A DNA stretch of 24,433 nucleotides from a virus. A program made the position numbers and the translations under genes. The stretch covers positions 1-24,433 of the IMG/VR virus record IMGVR_UViG_3300030333_007582. One strand, given 5' to 3'. This document shows, one piece after another, positions 15,771-21,230 of the stretch (position 1 is the stretch's first letter; every line of letters begins with the position of its first letter). The notes beneath the pieces are model-generated. The model saw only the letters and a list, made by a program, of their open reading frames with translations, was not told the origin of the DNA and ran no database searches.

Positions 15771-16334
15771 ATGAAAGAAATAGATTTCACTGAACAAATC
15801 GTTAAATGGCGCGCAGAACAGGAAGCCGCCATGACTAAAAAGCAGTACGAAAAAATCGATACTAAAGAGCTGAAACGTGACGACAAAAAAGAAAAAAAGG
15901 AACACGAAAAAGACGCTCTCAAAGATGACGATAGCAAAATCAAAAAATTAAAGAAGGGGAAGCCTTCTGAAAAGAAAAGCGTAGAAATTCATGATATTAA
16001 GAAAGACGAGAAATACGATAAGAAAAAGCTCAAAGAAATGAAGAGCGCAGTTCTTTCTACTAAAACGAAAAATGATCTACCCGATTCGGATTTTGCTTAT
16101 ATCGAGCCGGGAGGGGAAAAAGATTCTGAGGGGAAAACGGTACCCCGATCATTACGTCACCTTCCAATTAATGATGCTGCTCATGTGCGTAATGCATTAG
16201 CTAGGTTAGACCAAACCAAAATCAGTGAAGAGGCCAAAAAGTCAGCCCTGAAAAAAATTAAAGCTGCGGCCAAGAAGTTCGGAGTTAAGGTCAGTGAGGC
16301 ATCAGCTTCTGTAGATTATTCTGATCTATATTAA
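15771..16334 (+). CDS. Charged protein with a DUF6582-like C-terminal domain
   Basis: A 187-aa protein. Residues 1-95 are extremely charged (Lys, Glu and Asp dominate) and probably helical or disordered. Residues 100-178 (LPDSDFAYIEPGGEKDSEGK then RSLRHLPINDAAHVRNALAR) match the pattern I associate with DUF6582, often found in phage head-maturation genes or their fusions. The combination of a charged helical arm and a small conserved C-terminal domain would suit a scaffold, internal head protein or packaging accessory, but this is inference. It has its own promoter-like motif and ends shortly before a strong terminator. Confidence 0.55.
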   Translation: MKEIDFTEQIVKWRAEQEAAMTKKQYEKIDTKELKRDDKKEKKEHEKDALKDDDSKIKKLKKGKPSEKKSVEIHDIKKDEKYDKKKLKEMKSAVLSTKTKNDLPDSDFAYIEPGGEKDSEGKTVPRSLRHLPINDAAHVRNALARLDQTKISEEAKKSALKKIKAAAKKFGVKVSEASASVDYSDLY

Positions 16335-16353
16335 TTGATAAGAAATAAAACAA

Positions 16354-16385
16354 AAAGCCCCGCGCAATGCGGGGCTTTATTTTTT
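16354..16385. terminator. Bidirectional rho-independent terminator
   Basis: A perfect 10-bp stem, AAAGCCCCGC (16354-16363) and GCGGGGCTTT (16369-16378), with the loop GCAAT. On the plus strand it is followed by ATTTTTT, ending the 15019-16334 unit. On the minus strand the stem is followed by TTGTTTTATT, so it can also stop transcription from the 16516-16902 gene. Confidence 0.9.
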
Positions 16386-16514
16386 GGCGTATAGAAGTAT
16401 TAAATTATCTTCCAGACAAAACCTTACTGAAATACGTCCAATTTATTGAGTAGTGTAGGCAGTGTAAAACACTTCATCGTGTATCTGGCTCAAAACACTT
16501 AACTCGAAAAGCAT
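16377..16514 (-). pseudogene. Possible broken micro-ORF downstream of the secreted coil gene
   Basis: From ATG 16514 the minus strand encodes MLFELSVLSQIHDEVFYTAY and then TTQ before a TAA at 16445-16443. The frame then stays open for 21 more codons (IGRISVRFCLEDNLILLYAK, then Lys) to a stop at 16379-16377 inside the terminator stem. The composition looks protein-like on both sides of the stop, and TAA is one change from a Tyr codon. It could also be chance in a short stretch. The plus strand of the same region contains several GTGTA copies. Confidence 0.25.
16450..16502. promoter_or_regulatory. Cluster of GTGTA/TACAC elements of unknown role
   Basis: Within about 50 nt the plus strand holds AGTGTAGG, AGTGTAAAACACTT (an inverted repeat), CGTGTATC and AAAACACTT. 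The core matches the promoter-like motif, but no gene start lies close enough. It may be a protein-binding site or a promoter for an unrecognised RNA. Confidence 0.25.
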
Positions 16515-16515
16515 T

Positions 16516-16902
16516 TTACTCGCCGGGTTTATTTTCGTCAATAACTTTATCGCGTTTATTTGCGAATTCTTTTTTTATGCCTTCCATCCTTTTTTTCATT
16601 TCCTCCCGGTGCTTTTTTCTTAACTCATGCAGCTCCTTGTGGAGTTCCTTCATCTTCTCCCGAAGCTCATTCAATTCTTCGCTGTCTATTTTTTTACCCT
16701 TCCAATTATGTCGGCGTTTTTTACTTTCGATATGCTTTTTTCTTTTTTCCGCTGCCGCTTTGAATCTCTCTTTGAGTTTTTCTTTGTCTACTTTTTCCGG
16801 ACGAGGTTTGCCTTTGTGTTTATTAGGTTTAGCTTCGGCCGTTGTTAACACTGACGCAATAATAGCGATCAGTCCATACTTGAAGATATTTTTTACCATC
16901 AT
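16516..16902 (-). CDS. Secreted, highly charged coiled-coil protein
   Basis: A 128-aa protein with an N-terminal signal peptide (MMVKNIFKYGLIAIIASVLT then TAEA, cleavage expected after residue 24). The mature part is Lys/Arg/Glu-rich, strongly basic at first, and forms a long helix with heptad-like spacing around residues 74-118 (EELNELREKMKELHKELHEL). Export to the periplasm is inferred. It could start at the second Met (16899). AGTGTATAATAA lies 21 nt upstream, and the gene is divergent from a small membrane peptide. No family recognised. Possible roles include envelope interaction or nucleic acid or polyanion binding. Confidence 0.6.
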   Translation of the reverse strand: MMVKNIFKYGLIAIIASVLTTAEAKPNKHKGKPRPEKVDKEKLKERFKAAAEKRKKHIESKKRRHNWKGKKIDSEELNELREKMKELHKELHELRKKHREEMKKRMEGIKKEFANKRDKVIDENKPGE

Positions 16903-16911
16903 GGTGTTACT

Positions 16912-16936
16912 TTATTATACACTTCTACGTGTAATA
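16912..16936. promoter_or_regulatory. Divergent GTGTA-type promoter pair
   Basis: The minus strand reads AGTGTATAATAA (16923-16912) towards ATG 16902. The plus strand reads CGTGTAATA (16928-16936) towards ATG 16943. The two halves form an imperfect inverted repeat (TTATTATACAC, 6 nt, GTGTAATAAG). Each motif lies 15-21 nt from its ATG. Confidence 0.55.
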
Positions 16937-16942
16937 AGTTGT

Positions 16943-17155
16943 ATGAAGAAAAGGGATATTTTAATAGTAGTCTTAGGAGTCGCCCTGCTGGTTTCTGTTA
17001 TCTGGATGATGCAAGGAGACGAAATTAAAGAAAAAGTTGCTGAGAGCGCAAAAGAGGCGGCAAAAGAAGCGGTTGTAGACAAGGTCGTAGACGAAGTGTC
17101 GGATAAAGCTAAAGAAAAACTAAAAGAAGAAGTTTTAGATAAGCTGTTGCCGTGA
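16943..17155 (+). CDS. Small membrane-anchored Lys/Glu/Ala-rich helical peptide
   Basis: A 70-aa protein. One membrane helix occupies residues 5-22 (DILIVVLGVALLVSVIWM), preceded by MKKR. The rest is an amphipathic Lys/Glu/Ala/Val helix (KEAAKEAVVDKVVDEVSDKA). The start is placed at ATG 16943, 15 nt after the promoter-like motif begins; longer in-frame starts run into the oppositely coded gene. It overlaps the XRE gene by 4 nt (GTGA). One membrane helix plus a charged amphipathic tail would suit a membrane-perturbing or scaffold peptide. Function unknown. Confidence 0.55.
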   Translation: MKKRDILIVVLGVALLVSVIWMMQGDEIKEKVAESAKEAAKEAVVDKVVDEVSDKAKEKLKEEVLDKLLP

Positions 17156-17499
17156 ATGAGTTTCACATATACCTCAAAGAGCTAAGGTCAAGAAAATACG
17201 ACAACATCACTAAGCTCTCGAGACTCCTAAAGGTTAGTTATCAAATGTGGCGCAAAATAGAAAGGGGAATAAACCCACCTCCCCAAAAATCTTTATTAAC
17301 TAATTTTTGCAATTTGGTAGGAGTTAAAGAGTATGAAAGGAACCAGCTGTTCGCTTTAGCAAGAAAGTGGACTCCTCATCCAGATACTAATTCCGCAAAT
17401 CACGGTCTATATCATGATGGACTTGGTCCAGATTGGGTTCAAGCTATTATAAACGAAAACACACCTGATTATCCCCACAAGTATTGGAGAAAGCGTTAA
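17152..17499 (+). CDS. XRE/Cro-type helix-turn-helix protein
   Basis: A 115-aa protein. Residues 18-66 (NITKLSRLLKVSYQMWRKIE then RGINPPPQKSL) form a Cro/CI-type helix-turn-helix with the usual WxxxERG signature after the recognition helix. The C-terminal 45 residues (HPDTNSANHGLYHDGLGPDW and on) are not recognised. The start is GTG in a GTGA overlap with the upstream gene, so the two are coupled. It probably binds DNA as a transcriptional regulator. The 3' end overlaps the convergent gene by 4 nt. Its targets are unknown; the CCGG palindromes in this window are one candidate. Confidence 0.7.
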   Translation: MNEFHIYLKELRSRKYDNITKLSRLLKVSYQMWRKIERGINPPPQKSLLTNFCNLVGVKEYERNQLFALARKWTPHPDTNSANHGLYHDGLGPDWVQAIINENTPDYPHKYWRKR

Positions 17500-18224
17500 G
17501 CTGATGGATACTCGGGAATATTGTCTTCTCTATATATTTTAGATCTTAGCGGAGAATGCTTTTCAACTTCTTTTTTATCTTCTTCCGGATAATGGTTATA
17601 AAAAAAATAAGGGCTATTACCATATGATCTATCTATGTCTTCAGAAGTTAAGGGTTCGTTAAATATTTTTACTTTAGGGGGTTCATCCTTAGGATACGGT
17701 ACAATAAAGTCAGGATTATGCCAGCGCAAAAGATTATTGGGGGGTATGGCATAGTTCCCATCATCCAATTCCAAAAAGTGGTAACACTTTGAGTCTTGGT
17801 CGTTAGCATACCCAATATTGAGTTCATTAAGGTCTCCCTCGTAGTCGTCGATAGTAAAAACATACTTGCCAGAACGCCATACTCTGTCCCTGCAGAATAT
17901 GTCCACCCTACGGTTTTGCAAAAAGCCGAATGTTGTAACTGCGATATCATTATCCTGACAATCCCATGTCTGCAATAGAGATAGTCTTTGCTCTTCGCTT
18001 TCAGATAATGCGTCATAGTCCTCTTTATGACAAAACGCCGAAATTGGCATCTGCCAAAAAACCGCCCCAAACTGCGCTTGAAAATGAAAGTGCATAGGAC
18101 GGTTTATCATAGACTTTACACCAAATATATAGCCTTCTGTTAGCCCACTGTCTTCTGGACCGAATATATACTTATTGCGAATGAAGCACTGGATGTAGGG
18201 GGTGTTTGCATTTAGTTGTGCCAT
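17496..18224 (-). CDS. Conserved-looking protein of unknown function
   Basis: A 242-aa protein (MAQLNANTPYIQCFIRNKYI). It is aromatic-rich (many Tyr, Phe and Trp) with a well-mixed globular composition and no signal peptide or membrane helix. Residues around 40-60 (RPMHFHFQAQFGAVFWQMPI) and 160-185 (NYAIPPNNLLRWHNPDFIVP) look like structured cores. The last 40 residues are charged and Pro/Tyr-rich. I do not recognise a family. ATG 18224 is chosen because the longer reading begins with TTG and runs through the divergent promoter region. Confidence 0.6.
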   Translation of the reverse strand: MAQLNANTPYIQCFIRNKYIFGPEDSGLTEGYIFGVKSMINRPMHFHFQAQFGAVFWQMPISAFCHKEDYDALSESEEQRLSLLQTWDCQDNDIAVTTFGFLQNRRVDIFCRDRVWRSGKYVFTIDDYEGDLNELNIGYANDQDSKCYHFLELDDGNYAIPPNNLLRWHNPDFIVPYPKDEPPKVKIFNEPLTSEDIDRSYGNSPYFFYNHYPEEDKKEVEKHSPLRSKIYREDNIPEYPSA

Positions 18225-18233
18225 ATCTGTATA

Positions 18234-18247
18234 ATTTACGTGTAATA
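18234..18247. promoter_or_regulatory. Divergent promoter-like element ATTTACGTGTAATA
   Basis: The plus strand reads CGTGTAATA (18239-18247), 18 nt before ATG 18257. The minus strand reads CACGTAAAT (18242-18234), 18 nt before ATG 18224. The plus copy fits the consensus well; the minus copy has two mismatches in the GTGTAA core. Confidence 0.45.
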
Positions 18248-18256
18248 TTATCGTGT

Positions 18257-18547
18257 ATGCCAAGTGAAAATAAAAAAATATCTTTTGGGGATTTGGATGG
18301 GTTCCTTAAATTTGCTCCAATTATCGGTATAGGTATATTAGCTTATCTTCAAACATTATTTCCTAGCAAAGTGGAATTCGAAAAACTAGAAGACCATTTG
18401 ATTCAAATGGATAAAAAAATAACCGAAATCACTATACTGCAAAAAGATACTTCAAATAACACGTCTGCTATAAGAGATTTAAATACAAGGTTACGGGAAA
18501 TAGAAATTGAGTTAGCTTCCCATCACGCAAAAGAAATTAAAAAATGA
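18257..18547 (+). CDS. Small membrane protein with a coiled-coil tail
   Basis: A 96-aa protein. Residues 16-36 (LKFAPIIGIGILAYLQTLF) form a membrane helix. Residues 38-92 form a charged heptad-like coil (EFEKLEDHLIQMDKKITEIT). The layout resembles inner spanins, some holins or membrane anchors, but no signature decides between them. ATG 18257 is preferred because an in-frame upstream ATG at 18206 lies within the divergent gene. It overlaps the following HMA gene by 4 nt (ATGA), so the two are probably made together. Confidence 0.55.
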   Translation: MPSENKKISFGDLDGFLKFAPIIGIGILAYLQTLFPSKVEFEKLEDHLIQMDKKITEITILQKDTSNNTSAIRDLNTRLREIEIELASHHAKEIKK

Positions 18548-18855
18548 CTAATTCAGTATTATTAGCGGCGGCTTTATTTTTTCAACCTGATTTAGAAATT
18601 AAAATTAATGGTTTAGTTTGTTCTTCTTGTGGGATCGGTATTAAGAGGGGCTTTAAGAAGCATTCCGAAATATTAGATATTAAATTTGATACTCGCAAAC
18701 AGGTCGCCTTAATAGATTTAAAAGAGAGTGATGCCGGTAGGGTATATTGGATTAAAAACGATAAAATTATAAAAATCGTAAAAGACGCCGGTTATGAAGT
18801 CACTAGCATCAAAAGGCTCTGGAATAAAAAGCCTAACCGGTATAACAAGCCGTAG
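18544..18855 (+). CDS. Exported HMA-domain (heavy-metal-binding) protein
   Basis: A 103-aa protein. The short N-terminal hydrophobic stretch (MTNSVLLAAALFFQ) looks like a signal peptide. Residues 17-90 fit an HMA domain of the MerP/CopZ type: LEIKINGLVCSSCGIGIKRG carries the CxxC ligands Cys26 and Cys29 after G23. The second half (IVKDAGYEVTSI) has the usual KxAGYxV strand. These domains bind Cu(I), Hg(II) or similar soft metals. Export would place it in the periplasm. It is coupled to the membrane coil gene and ends just before a terminator. The metal and role in infection are unknown. Confidence 0.7.
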   Translation: MTNSVLLAAALFFQPDLEIKINGLVCSSCGIGIKRGFKKHSEILDIKFDTRKQVALIDLKESDAGRVYWIKNDKIIKIVKDAGYEVTSIKRLWNKKPNRYNKP

Positions 18856-18858
18856 TTC

Positions 18859-18905
18859 CTAAAAAAAATCGCAGCCCCTACGAAAGGAGCTGCGACTTAG
18901 GAACT
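18859..18905. terminator. Convergent terminator between the plus and minus units
   Basis: A 10-bp stem, TCGCAGCCCC (18869-18878) with GGAGCTGCGA (18886-18895), with one C-A mismatch on plus that is a G-U pair on minus. On the minus strand it is followed by eight T (18868-18861), a strong terminator for the 18917-20013 unit. Outer arms AGTTCCTAA and TTAGGAACT extend the stem, and plus-strand transcripts meet TTTTT at 18911. Confidence 0.85.
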
Positions 18906-18916
18906 TAATGTTTTTA

Positions 18917-19129
18917 TTACGAGCTGCCTGCGCCCACGTTACCATCTACCGTACCTATACCGACGTTAGCCTCAGGCTCTGGCGTTGGTTCTGGTTCTGG
19001 CTCAGGGGCGGGCTCTGGCGCTGGTGCTGGAGCCGAAGACCCGGCTCCTACATTACCTTCGTCTGCTGGTAGACCCATGCGGGTCTTCCAGTAGTTTTCA
19101 TCTCTTTTATGTGCTTCTCTTGGGTCCAT
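18917..19129 (-). CDS. Pro/Glu-rich peptide carrying fibre-type NVGIGT motifs
   Basis: A 70-aa protein. The N-terminus, MDPREAHKRDENYWKTRMGL, is charged. It is followed by GNVGAGSS, a Pro-Ala-Glu-Thr linker (residues 33-53, mostly PE/PA repeats), then ANVGIGT and a final GNVGAGSS. NVGIGT is the same motif repeated in the long fibre at 1-3495. A rigid PE linker between short motifs suggests a virion linker or adaptor, which is inferred. A TAGGAG ribosome site precedes the start. It is the last gene before a strong terminator and shares a unit with two paralogous proteins. Confidence 0.6.
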   Translation of the reverse strand: MDPREAHKRDENYWKTRMGLPADEGNVGAGSSAPAPAPEPAPEPEPEPTPEPEANVGIGTVDGNVGAGSS

Positions 19130-19147
19130 AATGCTTTATCTCCTAAA

Positions 19148-19582
19148 TTAATCTGGGTAAACTTGACCAGTTACTACTGCTCCTGAAAAAGCAGGAACAC
19201 AAGCTAAAGCCCATGCTTGAGCACCGTTACGAATATCGGAGCTATTAGCCATCCAGCCAGAAACACTATTAGCTGTCCAACTCCAGTCATTTGGTAAAGC
19301 TGGTCCGAGTCTTTTAGTTCCAGTGACTTCGCCGCTAACACCAGTAAGATCTTCGTACTGATAATGATCAGTGCCGCTGACCATTCCGCAGCTATACTGA
19401 TTCCAACGTTCAATAGGTGGCTTGCCAGCGTTATAATAGTCTACGTCGTGATAGCCCCAAATATTGACAACAGCATTCTGATCTTCTTTTTTTGATGCAG
19501 CAGTATTAACCTCAACAATACCGAAATCCCAGTAATTAAGTGTTGAGCCAGCGTCGGTTGTAATTGCTTTATAAAGTCCCAT
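19148..19582 (-). CDS. Small conserved protein, paralogue of the next gene upstream
   Basis: A 144-aa protein (MGLYKAITTDAGSTLNYWDF). Residues 73-134 match the 142-aa neighbour closely: EDLTGVSGEVTGTKRLGPAL and then SGWMANSSDIRNGAQAWALA. The first 70 residues have diverged. Cys65 and Cys128 are conserved between the two and could form a pair. The shared core is Trp/Gly-rich and probably beta-structured. No signal peptide. A GGAG ribosome site precedes the start. It is probably a virion or tail-associated protein; no family is recognised. Confidence 0.6.
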   Translation of the reverse strand: MGLYKAITTDAGSTLNYWDFGIVEVNTAASKKEDQNAVVNIWGYHDVDYYNAGKPPIERWNQYSCGMVSGTDHYQYEDLTGVSGEVTGTKRLGPALPNDWSWTANSVSGWMANSSDIRNGAQAWALACVPAFSGAVVTGQVYPD

Positions 19583-19584
19583 GA

Positions 19585-20013
19585 TTATTCTCCTTCAGTT
19601 AATGCGTCTGTTGCTCCAGAAAAGAAAGGCACGCAGTTCTTTAACCAAACGTATGCTCCGCTTCTAATATCGTCGCTTCTCTGCATCCAGCCGGATACAC
19701 CGTTCTCGGCCCAATCCCAACCATCGGGAAGAGCAGGGCCAAGGCGTTTTGATCCGGTTACTTCACCAGAAACGCCTGTAAGGTCTTCGTAGTCATAATA
19801 ATCTACTGCACCAGAGTATGGGCAGTTATACATATTACCATCAACGGAGGGAGCGCCTTGATTTCGATAAGTTTCGTTAGTAAATCCCAAGGTATTGATA
19901 TTGGAGCCGTAGTCCGGACCAGTAGTGCCTTGGAACCAATTCTCAACACGGCTGATCTTCCAATAATCAGCTTGTTGACCGTCATCCTTGGTATAATTTA
20001 GGTTAAGTCCCAT
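19585..20013 (-). CDS. Small conserved protein, first of a tandem paralogous pair
   Basis: A 142-aa protein (MGLNLNYTKDDGQQADYWKI). Residues 74-134 share EDLTGVSGEVTGSKRLGPAL and then SGWMQRSDDIRSGAYVWLKN with the following gene; Cys64 and Cys127 correspond to its Cys65 and Cys128. The two genes are separated by only 2 nt. TGTGTAATA lies 18 nt upstream of the ATG with no Shine-Dalgarno sequence, so this gene opens the unit. Function unknown; a structural role is suggested by the NVGIGT peptide in the same unit. Confidence 0.6.
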   Translation of the reverse strand: MGLNLNYTKDDGQQADYWKISRVENWFQGTTGPDYGSNINTLGFTNETYRNQGAPSVDGNMYNCPYSGAVDYYDYEDLTGVSGEVTGSKRLGPALPDGWDWAENGVSGWMQRSDDIRSGAYVWLKNCVPFFSGATDALTEGE

Positions 20014-20022
20014 GTTACAACA

Positions 20023-20031
20023 TATTACACA
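20023..20031 (-). promoter_or_regulatory. TGTGTAATA promoter-like motif
   Basis: The minus strand reads TTATTGTGTAATATGTTGTA and then ACATG, with the ATG at 20013. The motif starts 18 nt from the start codon. It is identical over nine bases to the motif before the packaging operon (13894-13886). Confidence 0.6.
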
Positions 20032-20047
20032 ATAAAATGCGAAAGTT

Positions 20048-21016
20048 CTATTTTTTTTGCAAAAATACCTCTAGCACTCTATCTAAGTCAGTTACAAATT
20101 TTTCCTTACTAACCACTCTTTGGCGGCTCTTTAAATATTCAGAAGTTTCTTTTACTAAATCATCGTCCTCCAGCTTTTCGGCCGCTTCATCTAATGAGTA
20201 GTAATAAAATGGGTAATCCTTGCCGAGGTACTCAACAACTGAATCAAGAGGGTTGACTAATATAGGGGTTTGGCGAGATATACATTCAACAACAGCGTTA
20301 TTTGCTATGGAGTCATATAAATCAAGAAATACTACTGACTCAGACATAATTTTATCATATTGATTATTGAGAAGGTAATTCTCTAAATGAGTGCAGTTTT
20401 GCTCATGTCGGGTTTTTAATTTAACATGTCTCAAAAAATAAGGATCCTGTCCGTATTCATCCGGGCCTCCTAAAACTACTTTTTTGTAATTAGTCTTAAG
20501 CCTGAAAAATGAATCAAAGTTCCTGAGCCACCAGCCGACATGTATAACCCGGCGGCCAAAGTTCTCAAAATCAAACTTAACCTCGCATTCCTCAGAGGGA
20601 TGATGCACAAAGCCAACAGGAAGATGTATATCTAAATGAGATAGGGAATTTCTAGCTTTTTCTGCATAAGATTTACTAAAAGTGATAAGCCCAATGCAAT
20701 TCTCCATAAAAGCTCTATAATGCTTATTGCCATAAAGAGAAAAAATGTTTTGTTCCCATCTGACATTATCTGGCCCCAAAGAAGTACAAGGATTATGGAA
20801 CATGTTAATCCATTTATGGTTCATGTGAGGAAAGCGGCCGAAGTTCATTTTTTTAGCTCTACCTACGTTAAAAGTATGCTCGATCATTCCATCGAGCATA
20901 ACTTCAGCTTTTTCATCATGAAAATGCTTCAGTATTAGTCTAGTGACTCCATTCCAGCCCCATCTATGTATCGTCTCCGGGAACGGTTGGTGGTTGTATA
21001 GATTTATTTTTGCCAT
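20048..21016 (-). CDS. GT-B-type glycosyltransferase
   Basis: A 322-aa protein. The N-terminal half begins KINLYNHQPFPETIHRWGWN. From about residue 152 the second Rossmann-like domain starts (RRVIHVGWWLRNFDSF, then KKVVLGGPDEYG). The segment FLDLYDSIANNAVVECISRQ then TPILVNPLDSVVEYLG (near 230-265) is the nucleotide-sugar binding signature of group 1/4 glycosyltransferases, with Glu before the CISRQTP turn. It probably transfers a sugar to a host surface glycan, phage DNA or a virion protein; the acceptor cannot be read from the sequence. Its start overlaps the upstream zinc-finger gene by 53 nt in another frame, so it is probably co-transcribed with it. Confidence 0.75.
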   Translation of the reverse strand: MAKINLYNHQPFPETIHRWGWNGVTRLILKHFHDEKAEVMLDGMIEHTFNVGRAKKMNFGRFPHMNHKWINMFHNPCTSLGPDNVRWEQNIFSLYGNKHYRAFMENCIGLITFSKSYAEKARNSLSHLDIHLPVGFVHHPSEECEVKFDFENFGRRVIHVGWWLRNFDSFFRLKTNYKKVVLGGPDEYGQDPYFLRHVKLKTRHEQNCTHLENYLLNNQYDKIMSESVVFLDLYDSIANNAVVECISRQTPILVNPLDSVVEYLGKDYPFYYYSLDEAAEKLEDDDLVKETSEYLKSRQRVVSKEKFVTDLDRVLEVFLQKK

Positions 21017-21230
21017 AGTAGGACTTTTTATACCCTTTTACCTTTTCAGGGTTATTCTTTTGCCATTCTTTGACTTTGTTTACAATCTTCCCTTTGTTTT
21101 TCTTGTAGTAAGATTTAGCTGCCTTATTATCACATTCTTTACAGCAGTATTTTAATCCATCTTTAGTACTACTCTGTTTCCTGAACTCTGTTAAGGGGAG
21201 CGTCTGTTTACATTTAGTACAAGTTTTCAT
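20964..21230 (-). CDS. Small zinc-finger protein (endonuclease VII/HNH-associated type)
   Basis: An 88-aa protein. Cys4-Cys7 and Cys30-Cys33 (CTKCKQTLPLTEF, then KYCCKECDNKAAKSYY) form a zinc-binding fold common at the N-terminus of phage endonuclease VII-like and HNH proteins. A Lys-rich helix follows (NKGKIVNKVKEWQKNNPEKV). No HNH or endonuclease VII catalytic residues are present, so it is either a stand-alone DNA-binding protein or a truncated nuclease. It overlaps the HNH gene by 17 nt and the glycosyltransferase by 53 nt. Long overlaps like the latter are unusual and may reflect truncation. Confidence 0.6.
   Translation of the reverse strand: MKTCTKCKQTLPLTEFRKQSSTKDGLKYCCKECDNKAAKSYYKKNKGKIVNKVKEWQKNNPEKVKGYKKSYYGKNKSIQPPTVPGDDT

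Noticed and set aside
15647-15943. 98-aa minus-strand ORF
   Set aside because: It overlaps the lipoprotein and DUF6582-like genes, and its Ser/Phe-rich composition is an antisense artefact of Lys/Glu codons.
16577-16942. Long upstream extension of the 70-aa membrane peptide
   Set aside because: It is antisense to the secreted coil gene and rich in Phe, Leu and Ser, as expected for the complement of a Lys/Glu-rich coding region.
17669-18070. 133-aa minus-strand ORF in an alternative frame
   Set aside because: It lies inside the 242-aa gene in another frame, with no ribosome site or promoter motif.
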